Assembly: GCA_047495785.1 (NCBI GenBank)
Contig: JBLDXI010000009.1
Coordinates: 1,612,001-1,676,000, forward strand
Direction: 5' to 3'
Length of the DNA stretch: 64,000 nucleotides
DNA from: Lepidodermella squamata
Lineage: Eukaryota > Gastrotricha
Both the position numbers and the translations under genes were made by a program. The notes beneath the pieces were generated by a model. It saw only the letters and a program-made list of their open reading frames with translations. It made no database searches and had not been told where the DNA came from. Below, piece after piece: positions 12,003 to 24,200 of the stretch (its first letter is position 1; each line of letters starts with the position of its first letter).

Positions 12003-15000
12003 ATGGCAGTTGTTACATTTGAGGATACGGCGAAGATAATGCGGAGCTCGCAAGAGCTTGTCGAAATAATGGAAAATCCATCAGGTACTGATTTTGAGAT
12101 TTCGATTAAACTTTTCTGGAGCATTCGATTTGACATTTTGTTTGTTTAGGTCTTCCCTCTGGGAAAGGAAAGGCGATCGTGAGAAGGCGGAAGTATCGTC
12201 CAAGCAGCTGTCGCTTGCAGCTCACGGCATCACCATGCGTCAGGAAAGTGTCGCTGCACCTAGAGCTTCTTTCTACGGCTATTAGTGATATTCTGCTTTT
12301 GCGAAGTACGTTGCAAATTGATCTCTCATCTGTAGCCTCATCTCACGAAAATTACGAAGATTGAGGGACAAATTTATACCGCAGCTTATGATTTTGGGGA
12401 GAGGAGCTCTGTTTTCATTTTTCCTCATTACGATAGCTAGTGTCCGCCGATGCGTAGTATCGTTTGCTGATTTTCAATTGAGTGATCAAATTTGATATTA
12501 TAGAACAACCCGCCACATCCGCCCGTCCCGACACAACTCTGCAAGTTGTTGGTGTTGGGCAGCATCTCGAAAATCCAGGGCTCGACTCCGAGGCTAAAGC
12601 TATAACTGAAGAGGTTATAGGTGTCGTTGCCAAGTTGGAAGATGATATTGCGGATACAGAGAGTAGGCTGAACAGCCAAAAAGAAACCGCGGGCACTTTT
12701 AAGTCTGGACTTCACATGCTTCGCCGTCAACAGCTGCTCACTTTACACGCTGCTGTAGACACTGAGCATTCTTCATGCTCTGTGGACATTCAAGAATTGG
12801 AATGGCACGTCAATTACGAAAAGCGCCAAGTTGCTGGCCTGGAAAAGAGACATAACGTCGCTTACAAACTGAATCTCGATTTACGTAAGGAAATCGACTT
12901 CTATCAGAAGACCAAGCCCGAATTGGCGGAAAAGGCCGAACTTGAAGAGTCTTTACTGCAAATAATTGTAAAGGAGCAAACAAATGCTAATGTTGAATTG
13001 GAAAAGAGATCGGGGGTCTTGAAGGATACGGAGAAGAAACACGAGACTGCTATTGGAAAAATTAACGAGGAGAGAACATTCATTCAGAACGATTTGAAGA
13101 AAGTCAGGTATAATGCCTCTTCAATTTCTCAACATAAAATCTGTTATCTCTTAAATTTCTAAAGGAAAGAGCTGGCTGACGTTAAACAGGCAATCATCGA
13201 TGCCCGAGCTGAGTTCGATTACATGGTTGAGAAAAAAGCCCGCAGTGAATCGATGATAAAAAAGAACTCGCTGGATAAGCAGTTGTTCGATTTGAAATCC
13301 GACAATACGAGAGCTGCGATCCGTCAGCAAAACGAAGTTAACGCCAAGGTCTCAACGGAATTAGATGGTAATTTCGCGCCGTAAATAATCTGTTAATCTG
13401 GAGCAGCAATTATATGTTATTTCAGGGTTGATGGAAGAAAGCCGAGACCTAGAGAATCAGTTGATGACATTCACGTCCGATTTCGAGACTCAGAAGGCTA
13501 CGTGGGAGGATATTATTGCTGGAATGCAGCGAGGTAACTTAATAAAACGTGTCAAGATTTTTTTATCAGCTGATTAATTGTCAGATTTGTCTGCATTGGA
13601 GGAAAAATTTCGTTTGCTGCATCAAGAGGCCAATGACCTGGAAGCACTTGTTGATGACAAGTCTCGCGATCTAGAAGCGTTGAAAAAACGGAAAAACGAA
13701 CTTGAAACTAACGTCCGGCGCATGGAGAAGGACATTGTCAAGTATGAAGATCAGATGCTCCTGATTGTTGGGGAAATCGCCAAATTAGAGCACCTCGTTT
13801 ACGCTGCCGAAACTGAGCTGAAGAAGATTATTACTCAAAATTCCGAAGCAGAACGTGCGAAAAGAGCAACTATTGACAACTTGAAACAACAGGTTTGAAT
13901 TATAATTAGAGTGTCTGTATATTAATTACTACATTGTACTAAAAATAACTACAGATCAATCAGTTGAAGCAAGAAATTCAGACCCTAACGGCTCGTTACG
14001 AGTCTGATCTACAAGATCTAGATGAAATCAGAGCTCACACTCAGTGGAAACGTGAGCAATTCGATAAGCTGATTGCGGAAAACAACGCGTCTATTGCTGA
14101 AAAAACGGTTCGTAAAATTATTGAAAATTAATAGTATGTAGAAACGTAATTCCATGTCGTCATTTAGAGAAAAGTGGGCAAGCTCGAACAGAAAAACAAT
14201 GACAAATTGGCAACGGTAGCTGCCCTGGAAGAGCAGTTAGCGGCCCTGCGAGCAGAACGAGCCGCAACAGAGGAGCACCTGGACAGTGAAGCTGTTAAAG
14301 CAAGGGCCCGAATAGCTGAATTATCTGCTAAAAAAGAAATTCAGCTGAAAGAGCTTTCTGAAATGCGATTCGATTCGGAACGTCTCAACAGGTTGTTGAA
14401 AGAAATGAACGAAATGGTCGCAGCGATGCAGGCAGCAAGCCGGCGTTACGACTCAAGGCTTGAACAACTGGAGAAAATCTACGAAGAGGCTGATAAGCAA
14501 ATGAGCTGGCGTAAAAATATTGAAAATGAACTGCAAGAGCGGCTCGTGAGAAACCAAACTGGCCAAAGCGAAGGCGCCGACCGCCACCACACGAATTTAA
14601 ATCAACGCCAGTTCGCTCTAAAACTCGTTCGCGAATGCCTGGGCGCGAATTTCTACTACAACGCCTATTTAACTGCCAAGTATCGCCTGAGACAAAACGA
14701 GTTGAATGACGCTAGAAATATTCTCGCAAATAATTCTACAAAGAAAAGCTTGCAATTGATGCAAGCTGCCGATTCGGTCCTCACTTCGAAATTCTTGCGG
14801 ATGTTCGAAGCTTCGAATGAAATGGCTAGTGATGTACGTAGAGCCTACTGCGCTGTTCACCAGAGCAACACAGATTTTCAGTGCTGTAAGAACGTGCTCG
14901 AAATTCGAGATATCGGTTTTGCAATGTCAGCTGATGCAGCTAAGGATGGCGAAGAGCTTGTGGATATGTGTCGTGTCCAGGCTAAAATTCGCGATGATGT

Positions 15001-15088
15001 GAAATTTTCAGAATTCAAAACAGTTCCATTCGACGTCGCTGTAGAATTGGTCTCAAAACCGCCAATTGAACTCAAAAGAAAGTCATAA
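12003..15088 (+). CDS. Long coiled-coil protein, probably ciliary or sperm (CCDC type)
   Basis: A chain of exons: 12003-12084, 12150-12305, 12504-13107, then from 13165 on with breaks near 13366, 13535, 13892 and 14109, ending at 15088. Almost the whole protein is heptad-like helix rich in Glu, Lys, Leu and Ala. Stretches include AYKLNLDLRKEIDFYQKTKP, a repeated LEKR/EEKF pattern, and a C-terminal non-coiled helical part ending in ELKRKS. Such proteins act as axonemal or centriolar rulers and scaffolds, and the CFAP95 neighbour fits that. I considered CCDC39, CCDC40, CCDC175 and CCDC178 but recognise none firmly. A polyadenylation signal AATAAA follows at 15136. The N-terminal two exons are less certain than the rest. 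Confidence 0.7.
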
Positions 15089-15169
15089 ATACTCCGATTT
15101 ATTCTGTGATCTACTTTCTACCAAATTATATTTTGAATAAATTCCATATTCCTACATTTGATAATAAAG

Positions 15170-16876
15170 CTATTTTGATTTTGCTGCAAGGATTAATTGT
15201 TTGATAGGCAGACTTTTCGCCAAATCCACCGCGTTTTCACCGTTACTATTTTTCAACTCGACATTAGCTCCGTTATCCAGCAGAACTGAAATCGTGTCGC
15301 CGTAGCCATTAACTGATGCAATGATCAAGCTTGACCATCCGAAATTGTCTTGTTCATTGACTTTTGCGCCGTTTTTCAGCAAAATTTTCACTACCCCGAG
15401 ATGGTTATTAGCCACTGCCATCATCAGCGGCGTCCAGCTCTTTCGATTTTTTGCGTTGACATCAGCGCCACGTTGAATTAACCATTCAACCATATTAACA
15501 TGACCGTTGCAGCTCGCGACCATTATCGGAGAAATATTGTTTGCATCCGCATAGTTCACATTGATATCATGTAAGGACTCAGCTTTTGCAACATCACCGC
15601 GTTCTGCAGCTTTACGGAGCTCATCATTGCTTTGGTTTGACTAGAAAACGAAACAAATAAGCCATGCGAAATAGCTGCATAGTGTAGAATTTACCGCCGA
15701 TATTTCCGCAAATCGAGCAGATGATTTGAGATCAGCGCCATTTTGAATCCCATTTTCCCGTTTGCTACCCAATACTTTGATGTCTGATAAGTAAGGATTT
15801 TTCACTAGCTCAGAAATGCCAAGTCTGTCTGCAGCTTGGATCGCTAGTAAACCATCAACCAAGCCGGTTAAATGGTCTGACACATGGCTCGGCAGTTTTG
15901 GGCGATCGCTAGTCATGATGCATTGGTAGATGGATTCATGAGGCTTTTTTGATTTTACGTCAACAGGGTAAGGTAGTTTCAGGGTTAGAAGTTCGTATAA
16001 GACTACGCCCAAGGACCACGAGTCAAATTTGGCTGTAATTACAGTGGGTCCTTTGCCAACGCTTGACGCCAATACTTCCGGCGGCATATGAAGCAAGGTT
16101 GAAATTACTGAGTCCTTGTTCAAAGTGGCATGGGCGACTCGAACACTGAAGTTTCAAAATTTTGGATAATTTAGCCTTTACAATAATAGGTAATTATCAA
16201 ACTTGTCGATCAGCTTTGCGATTCCAGCCTCGCTTAATTTCAGAGTTCGCAAATCGCTGGATAGAAACACATTCTGGTTCGAGCAATAAATTCCTAACTT
16301 CGGTTATAGTAAAAATTCCTGCCACTTACGCTGGGCTTGATATTCCGGTGTATAATTTGACGGCTATGGATGTACGAAATAGCTTGGACTAGCTGGGAAA
16401 ACCACAACTTAACCTAAGAACCCAATCCATTAATGGGCATATATTAGTAATCAGTTAGAACCTCGCTTTCGGGAAACGGATGATTAGACGTAAGCTTCCT
16501 CTCGTCGATTAGCGTTTGAAGGCTAGGGCCTGGAAAGAACTCCATCTCAATTTTGATAGCGTTACTAGCATAGTCTAGGAAACAAAAATATGTTTTATGC
16601 TGATTATTTTTGGTGTTGTAGGACCTTCGCTGACGCTGTAGAATCTTGCCAAGTTGGGATGTTGAAGTTTCAGCAGTCCGTAAGCCTGCAGTTTAAGCCG
16701 GATAATAATTGAAGTGAAGTAAACAGAGGTTAACCTACTTCAGCTTTGGCAGAAATGAGAACTGATGGATCGTCTCTGATTGAGTTTTCATCAAGCACAA
16801 TGGTTTTCAGGGCGACTTTACGCTGACCGACAGAGACAGAGCCGAAATTTCCAGAAGCTGGATTAGTTTCAGTCAT
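15170..16876 (-). CDS. Pseudokinase-ankyrin repeat protein
   Basis: Starts MTETNPASGNFGSVSVGQRK; the beta-3 lysine is kept (VALKTI). The NEK-like catalytic loop reads IIHRNIKPS across an exon joint, so the catalytic Asp of HRD is Asn. The following exon has LKLSEAGIAKL where DFG is expected, so the metal-binding Asp is lost. APE survives as PPE and the F-helix Asp as FDSWSLGVVLYEL. After the kinase-like domain, four ankyrin repeats follow (ISPIMVASCNGHVNMVEWLI, SWTPLMMAVANNHLGVVKIL and others). The order, kinase first and ankyrin last, differs from ILK and TNNI3K. It resembles RIPK4/ANKK1 layout, but the lobe sequence looks more NEK-like. Likely a non-catalytic scaffold. It converges on the coiled-coil gene with only 81 bases between stops. 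Confidence 0.8.
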
Positions 16877-17006
16877 CTTCGCGAAAAATTATCTACGAAT
16901 AACAGTTGATGTCAGAAATGAACTAAATATTTTCACCAAAATGAAAGCAAAGCGAAAAACAAAGCAAGTAATATCCCGGTATTGCGTCAACTAATTCCAG
17001 GCGAAG

Positions 17007-18235
17007 TTACTTAAGCTTTCGATTAATAACTGATACTCCGAACTCGTTGTACTCTTGACGAGTTATCCAGTTGGCTTGGAACGACGAAAGTGAGCTCAAA
17101 ATTGAGCCACCTATCCATGATGAATACTTGCGTTCAGGTCGAACTTCTAGAGTGATTTTAGTTCCAGGCGGCAGCGACCACTTCAATTCGCATTTTAAAC
17201 GTTCAGCAAAGCCAGGCGCAACAGTTGCACCACCACTTATAACGATATTGCTAAGCAACTCTTTTCTAATGTCCATTTCACAGGCTGAAACGGATCGAAG
17301 TAACAATCCGTGAATTCCTTCCAATTCACTGCCCGCTAAAGATGGTTTGAATAACACCTCATGACATTTAAATCGTTCGCTGCCCATGGTCAGTTTTTGC
17401 TGGTCGGGAAGTTCGTACTCAGTGACGAGAGAAGTAGCTTGTCCGCGTTCAATGGCTTCAGACGTTTGCGCCGCGTCTATCGTTACAAATCCAACATTCT
17501 CCTTGATATCTTTTGCGAGCTCGTAATCGTAAAGTTTCTTAGACTTTGTTGTCGCTGTATTCAAGAGTTTTTCTAGTTGCCGCGTTACATCTCGACCGCC
17601 AAAATTCATTCTCTGAGTAGCTTCGACGATTTCAAAGCCCTCATAAATCGCCATTGTATGCGTAACACCGTCTCCAACATGTAAAACCAACCCAGTTGTT
17701 CGACTTGAAGCCATCAGAGCCAACCAAGCTGGGTTTTCAATGTGCAGAGCTGGTACGTTGAATCGCTCGAACAGTGTCTCCACCATTCGGTGACGATTTT
17801 TTGCGGGGTTCAAAGGCGCCTCTAAAATCATCATTATTGAGATATTTTCAAATTGATATACAAAATTTCACCTGTTGTCAATACGTTATGCTCTTCGGGC
17901 GCTATTTTTAGGGCGTTTTTGAAGGTGTAGCGCCAGATTTGTTCCATAGCATCCCAATTTTGTACTACACCCCGCTCAATCGGGTATTGAAGCGATAGAA
18001 TTCCGCGCATTCGCTGCGCATCATCGCCGATGAATGTCTCTTGCATTGCAGCTCGCCGTTGCGCCCAGGCGAGAGATGAAGACGAAGTCTTAACCAGTTC
18101 ACACCTCGCCAACCACGCTGGGTATTGAGGTCGGCCGATGACATTGGACAGCAGGGTTGTAGGAATGTCATCTGCGCCAAAACCGGCTTTTATGCTACTT
18201 GTTCCATTCACCAAAACGCAGCTCACTTCTTTCAT
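17007..18235 (-). CDS. Divergent actin-like protein A, 392 aa
   Basis: Exons 18235-17872 and 17821-17007 give 393 codons. Actin-fold landmarks: phosphate loop 1 as VNGTSSIKAGF, where the usual Asp is Asn; subdomain region GVVQNWDAMEQIWRYTF; phosphate loop 2 as HVGDGVTHTMAI; the adenosine motif ISGGATVAPGFAERL; and WIGGSILSSLSSFQANWIT followed by YNEFGV. The tail ends in NRKLK, not the canonical KCF. An insertion rich in Ser/Ala/Arg follows residue 45 where the DNase loop lies. It is not conventional actin and not a clear ARP1-ARP10. It is the first of three tandem same-strand relatives. Confidence 0.85.
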
Positions 18236-18520
18236 TTCAGATTATTTGAATCTTATATCTACGCAAACTAAAAAAGCACTTGAAATATAGCGCGGTTTTA
18301 TTTCGGCGAAAAATTCTAGGCAGTTATATCATAGATAAAACAATCCACTCCCTCAAGCGTGCTAAGGGATATCTTTTAGAGAAACGCGGAGGCGTCTCAT
18401 ACGCAGAGATAAAACGCTTTTCTTAGTAACAATGTATCCTAAATACACTTGAAACGATCTAAAATGAAGGTTAAATCGAGGTAGCAATTAGCCATTTAGT
18501 CATACGATATATAGGTCAAA
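18236..18520. other. Spacer between actin-like genes A and B
   Basis: 285 bases, AT-rich, holding the 3' flank of gene B and the 5' flank of gene A. No repeat noticed. Confidence 0.4.
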
Positions 18521-19642
18521 TCAAAGAGTAAATTTCCTGAAAATTATTGCTGCACCGTACTCGTCGTAGTTTGATCTTGACAACCACTCGCAATTTGGCG
18601 ATTGCGCCACTTTTGATCCGCCTAACCATGCCAAGAACTGCCGCTCCTTCCTCGCACTTACTTTCACCTTGATATCACGATGCGTCTGACGTTGAAGCTC
18701 GGCAGTCAGGCGGCTGGCGAAACCGTCAAAACAAGTTGTTCCTCCAGCTAGGACTACATTGCCGAAAAGCTTTCTAATCTTGTCTTCATTACCCCCACTC
18801 GCTCTTACAATCGACTCGATTACGGTGAATTGCAGCCCAATATCTTCACGGCCTGCCATTGACGGCTGAAACAGAGCTTCTGGACATTTGAAACGCTCGT
18901 CACCTAGAATTATTTCGCTAGAATCGGGCAGGACATATTTAGCGGAGTAAGTCGTCAGCTTCAAACTAGTTCTTAGATCCTCCGGGTAGTCAGCTGATAC
19001 AAAACACATCTTCTCTTTGATTTCTCGAGCTATTTCGCGTTTGGCAGATGACTCGGCAAGGTTAACTCCGGTCCCTCGAGATATCAGTTTCGATAAGCGA
19101 GATGTCAAATCACGACCTGCGTAGTTCTTAGCTGTTGTTGAATCAATAGAAAATTTCCCGTCAATAACCGGCATGACGTATGTTACACTTTCCCCACTAT
19201 CGACAATGACTCCTGTTTGGCGATTCGTAGCTTTCAGTGCGAGAAGTCCTGTGTTTTCTAGATGAAGCGCTGGAACGCCGAATGATTCGAACATCACCTC
19301 GCAAATATTAGCTTGGCGCTTTTTCGGAGACAACGGATTCACGGTAACTACTACACGATGTTTGTCAGGCCGTGCTTTTAATAGGTTAAATCCATAGCGC
19401 CATATCTTTTCGCGGCCATCTAAGTCGTTCCAATCCGGATGTCGTAGATTTAGAATTCCCCGCAGCTTCTGAGCCTCATTGCCGACGTAGAAATCTCTTG
19501 GAACCGCAGTAACTAACCGTGATCTGATTCGAACTTCGTCAGGATAACCGATTTGAGCGGGGAAAACTATTTTTGGAGCATCATCGCCAACATATCCAGC
19601 TTTTATGTAGCCGCTACCGTCGTCTAAAACCACCCCAGACAT
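18521..19642 (-). CDS. Divergent actin-like protein B, 373 aa, intronless
   Basis: I start at MSGVVLDDGSGYIKAGYVGD (ATG at 19640-19642); an upstream in-frame ATG would add ten residues that do not look actin-like. The most conserved of the trio: phosphate loop 1 DDGSGYIKAGY, WRYGFNLL, VTVNPLSPKK, phosphate loop 2 DSGESVTYVMPV, GRDLTSRL, VLAGGTTCFDGFASRL, FLAWLGGSKVAQSP and YDEYGAAII. Its lack of introns, against one intron in each neighbour, may mean retroposition or intron loss. Probably a testis or ciliary actin-related protein; expression is unknown. Confidence 0.85.
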   Translation of the reverse strand: MSGVVLDDGSGYIKAGYVGDDAPKIVFPAQIGYPDEVRIRSRLVTAVPRDFYVGNEAQKLRGILNLRHPDWNDLDGREKIWRYGFNLLKARPDKHRVVVTVNPLSPKKRQANICEVMFESFGVPALHLENTGLLALKATNRQTGVIVDSGESVTYVMPVIDGKFSIDSTTAKNYAGRDLTSRLSKLISRGTGVNLAESSAKREIAREIKEKMCFVSADYPEDLRTSLKLTTYSAKYVLPDSSEIILGDERFKCPEALFQPSMAGREDIGLQFTVIESIVRASGGNEDKIRKLFGNVVLAGGTTCFDGFASRLTAELQRQTHRDIKVKVSARKERQFLAWLGGSKVAQSPNCEWLSRSNYDEYGAAIIFRKFTL

Positions 19643-19848
19643 GATTATTTGTGATAAAATAACGAGACACAAACCGGTAGCAGGGCGCGGAAAAACTTTA
19701 CGGGCCTTGCAATGTCGCGAGCTTTTTGCGGCAATAAACGGCCATTATCTTATCGAATTCACTTTACGCGGAAAAACAAGCGGCTATCGTGAAAGCAAAT
19801 AAACGTAAACAACTGTTTTATTCAAGATAAACCGCCAAATAATATAAT

Positions 19849-21018
19849 CTAGTTTCTACCCGGGTTAAGCATAATTTTCTTGTGAATCGCAGCGGCGCCA
19901 TGTTCGTTATAAAAGCGTTTCGTGATGGTAAGTTCGTTGAAAAAGGGTAAATCGGCTAGAACGGAAGCACCTGTCCAGGCCGCATGTCTGCTAAATGGGC
20001 TTTCGGATACATGGAACCGCAATCCGTTTGACGCTGTTAGAAGCTCAGTTTCCAGCCGTTTCAGAAAACCAGGAAATAGCCATCCTGCTCCAGACATAAC
20101 AATATTTTCGCTCAAATCTCGTCGAATGTCGATTGGGCACTTCCCTAGAGACTTCAAAATCAGCTGTTGCACGCTTTTTGCTTTCGACCCAAATTTCGCA
20201 GGCTGAAATGCCAGTTCTGGGCAACGAAACCGTTCCGTGATTAGTTTTAGCTTCAAATTTTCGCCGCGTGCCTTGTACTTGGCCCTGATCTCCCCTTCAT
20301 TTCTAGAGGCCGTCTCCATTTCGTTGACAAAATTTGCAGCAACGTAACAAAGCCTTTCTTTGATGTCTCGTAAAATTTCACTATCGATCGCGCTTCCGAT
20401 GATGTTTCCGAGGTGGTCGGTTAATGCTGAACCGGCAATATCGCTCGAGTGTACGGTAGCATTGGCTATCAGGTAACCCTCGAACATTGGGACTATGTTC
20501 ACATCACTGTGACCAAATTCCACCATTAAGGCTGTGGATTTATTCCCTGCGAAAAATGAAAGCGGCGCTGGAGTCGCGACGAAAATGTCGAGAAATCCAC
20601 TTTTCTCAAACATCAACTCAGTCAATTTTTCGAGCTGAGATCTCGGGCTATTCGGAGAAGCTGTGAAAAAAAATCAGGAAAAATAACTACGCTGTATATC
20701 AATAATGAACAAACTCGTAATGATTAAAGAATGTTGAACAGGATCTGCCTTGAGTTTTCTGAACATTACGTCTTGCCAAATTGATTCCATTGCGTCCCAA
20801 TCTTCGATTACGCCTTGTTTTATGGGTGACTCGACGCTCAACATGCCCTGGCGCGATTCCAATTCTTGACCGATGAAAGGTCCTTTCAGGCCTAGGTCAG
20901 GCGCCATTGGCTTGCCCGCTAGTGTTCTGTAACAGATTTGCGGTGCATTCTGCGTAGAAAATCCTGCCTTGATTTGGCTGGAGCCATTGTCAATAATAAT
21001 CGCTGAGCTATGTGACAT
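19849..21018 (-). CDS. Divergent actin-like protein C, 372 aa
   Basis: Exons 21018-20712 and 20660-19849 give 373 codons. Landmarks: IDNGSSQIKAGFSTQN, GVIEDWDAMESIWQDVMF, MVEFGHSDVNIVPMFEGY where the phosphate loop 2 Asp-Gly is lost, ADHLGN-like DHLGNIIG, MSGAGWLFPGFLKRL, AAWTGASVLADLPF and YNEHGAAAIHKKIML. The degenerate second phosphate loop suggests weakened nucleotide hydrolysis. It is the most divergent member of the cluster; the intron position matches that of gene A (after TT at the ITT/TTG stretch), supporting common descent by tandem duplication. Confidence 0.85.
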
Positions 21019-21240
21019 TGTAATTTAGAGCTGTTCTGCAAATTCCCGGCTGGTAAAATACAACTTTATCAAAACGCAATGCCGGAAAACGGCAGCAGCA
21101 GATAAAAACCACGCAACGTCGTATCATTAAAATTGGCTTTATTAATTTTTCGGTACAAAAACGGGTGCGAGGTTGCAAGAGAATTGTGAGCAAATAATAA
21201 CCGGTGAGAATGAATTCAATAAAACATCTATCATATAAAA

Positions 21241-24200
21241 TTAGTTAGCGATGTGACACTCTTCGGCCAGCGAGCGGCAATAACGTGTTTCGACCTCGAT
21301 TTCCCGCTCCAGTTTTTCCATGCGAGCTCTCAATTTTTTCACCTCGTCATAGACGTTTGGTGACGGAATATTTTCCGCATGAATTAATTTCTTCATCTCA
21401 ACTTGAAGATTGCTGAAAAATAAGAAAATAATTTAAAAAAGTCGATAATCAAATGAATGAACTGACCTAAGTTCGCATTTCATGGTCATTAATAGTTCAA
21501 GGCGGTGCTTCAGCTCAACCAGTCTCAAATCGTCACCCTCATCATAATTGGTAAGGTGATCGCAATTTCTGGACGTCGCTCGCGGGTTAATTTCATTTGG
21601 TGTTAACAACGATTTATTAAAGAATTTCGCATTCGCGGAAGATGGCCGAGTTTGATCAGTAACAAAGAACGATGTCGAATTTTCAGTCGCGAGTTCCACA
21701 AGGTCTTGAGGACGAAGCAATTTCGGTGAGCAGCTGTCACTTCGACTCTTCAATTTCAAATCATCCGGTGATATGAGATTCGTGGATGGTTTCGACGAAG
21801 GCAGTTGGGAAGAAGGCGTTTGCGAGCGGAAATTTTCGAATGCATTCCTCTCGGTTGGACGAACACCTTGATTGAATACTCGATCACGCTCGACTTCCGG
21901 GATGAGGAAATCTGGAATTCTCGGCATTGGCCGGTGCCTTGCCGCAACCCAGGATGGAGTTTCAATAACTCGAGCCGGTTTAATTGGCTCAAAGGTTCTG
22001 GCCGGAATTTCTGGAACACTCAAGACAACAGGCTCTTTTTTCGCCCTTTTCCGCTTCTCGACAACATCCCGCCATCGTCGAGCAAATCTGCGAGTTATTC
22101 GCAGTTTTCGCTGCGATATTGACCAGTCGCTTGGCGGTATTGAATGGTGGTCTTTCATCCAGAATTGGTCAGCAACAGCAATCCAGTGGCTCACAGCTCG
22201 ACGAGACAATAACTCCTGCCGAATAAAAAGGGCCTCTCGCTCTTTTTCATGCTTCGCCCGTCTTGCTTTGATGTATCGAAGCCAGGCGGCGAAAACAACT
22301 GACTTTAGATTCGAAGCCCACTGCCAAAGGGCGACGAGATTTTTTTGTTGCTCGGCCCGAACTTCGGCGAGGCGGGTTCGCCAAAGGACGAAAGCATTCG
22401 CTGTAATACGAACACTCGAAAACTGATCGGCCCATTGATGAAGAATCAGTTTTCGGATCGACGTCAAACGATACTGACGCCATGCTTCGAAAGCACGCCG
22501 CAATCGTACTCGTTCTTCGTGGATCACCGCTCGTTCAATGTTGAGCCGCGATACAATCAAAGCATCGCTTCGCTGGCGCCATTTCTGAAGAGCCGCACGT
22601 AGCATGACTGAAAGTTGAAAAATAGGCATATAATCATGAAAATTCAGAATTTTCTCTTACTTTTCCTTCGAATCGATTGCATCAATTCGACCTTATGAGC
22701 TTGCCAGTCGTGCTTTGCCGAAACGATGTTACTTCTCAAGCGCCAAGCTGTAAAACACCGCTGCACCAATTTTCGATTCGCAGCCGCATGAGCCAAATCA
22801 GCTTTCAATTTTTTCGATGCGAAAATGATAGCTTGGCGGCGCCAGACTGCGAAAACAGTCGCCATTAATTCACGATTCTTGAGTTCAACTTTCGACTCGA
22901 CAGTCTCAATAGCTTGATGTGATTGTTCTAGGGCGATTTTAAGGCCGCGGAAAAATTTCCGCTGAAGGCGCTCACGGTAGTACTGCGTAGCCCAAGACAA
23001 CTCGAGCGCTCGATCTTTCTTGCGTTCGACGTACATTTTCCAGGCCGCGAAGCATTTCTTCCGGCTTGAGTAAGCCTTGAACTGATCAGCAGCAATTGCA
23101 TCACGGCTTCTATTATTCAGTAAAACAGGCATCAGATTTATGCACTTGAAAACGCAACTTACTGTTCGGCTCGATTCAGGTAAGCATCGCGCCACTTGGA
23201 AAAGCAGTGTGAAATGACGGTGAATCTGCGCCGCTGCGTGAAAATCAATAGCTTCTCGTTGCAAATTCGAATTTTCATCAAGGCGGCCATCCATGCATTG
23301 AATTTAGCTGATTTCAGCCGCTTCTCGTCAAACATAATAGCCAGATGATTTAACATTCGATTGTCTTTCACAATTTGCAGCGCATTCTTCCAAACGGTGA
23401 AACATTTTCTAAGCCGGATCAGTTTCGAGAACTGCGATGCCAGAGAATTGTTTCGTTTCTTAGCTGCAGCAGATCGCCAATAGAAGAAGAAATTTGACAA
23501 CCGTCGCCGCGTGCAAACATCTGCAGCCAACAAATTTTGAATGGTCTTCTCGCGTCGATCATTCGCGTACAAGTTCCACTGAGTGAAACATTTTGACAGC
23601 AATCGCATGGTTAGAAAGCGTTCGGCGGTCCGGTAGCGCCAAACCAGTCTCGTGTCTTCCCTCCTGTCGAATGCATCGCTCCAAGTTTGAAAAGCTCGCT
23701 TCAATATCTTCACGAAACAATAAATATAGTGATCATGATGAGAAAGCTACTCTTACCGCGCGAGAGGCAAACTTTGTAGCTGCTTCATTCATCGATGCTT
23801 TTTTAGATTTAAGATCGAGAAACGATCGAAACGCAGTGAATGTTTTTTTCTTCAATGTCCTTTCATACAGGAATTCGGCTTCGTAAGTTTGAACTTCTCG
23901 GTATCGTCGATACTTCAAGCCTACAATACTGAAGATGTGATCAATGATGAATCGCAATTTTTCGACTCACAGAGTTTCCAAGCCTCAAAATGCCGTCGTA
24001 ATTGGGCTCTTCTTGCCAGCGAACTCATAGCACGTTTATTAGCCTCTTGTTTGACTGCTTGTTCGTATTGTGTGCTCCAAGAATAAAAGTAGCGAAGAAG
24101 AAGCGAGAGTCGTCGAAATTTGTCTGCACGCACTGTTATTCATTAAAATTCATTAAAATTGGAGAATGATTAGAGCTGTGATAATTAGGTACTTTTCAGC

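Noticed and set aside
15170-16876. Integrin-linked kinase
   Set aside because: ILK has ankyrin repeats first and the kinase-like domain last; here the order is reversed and the lobe is NEK-like.
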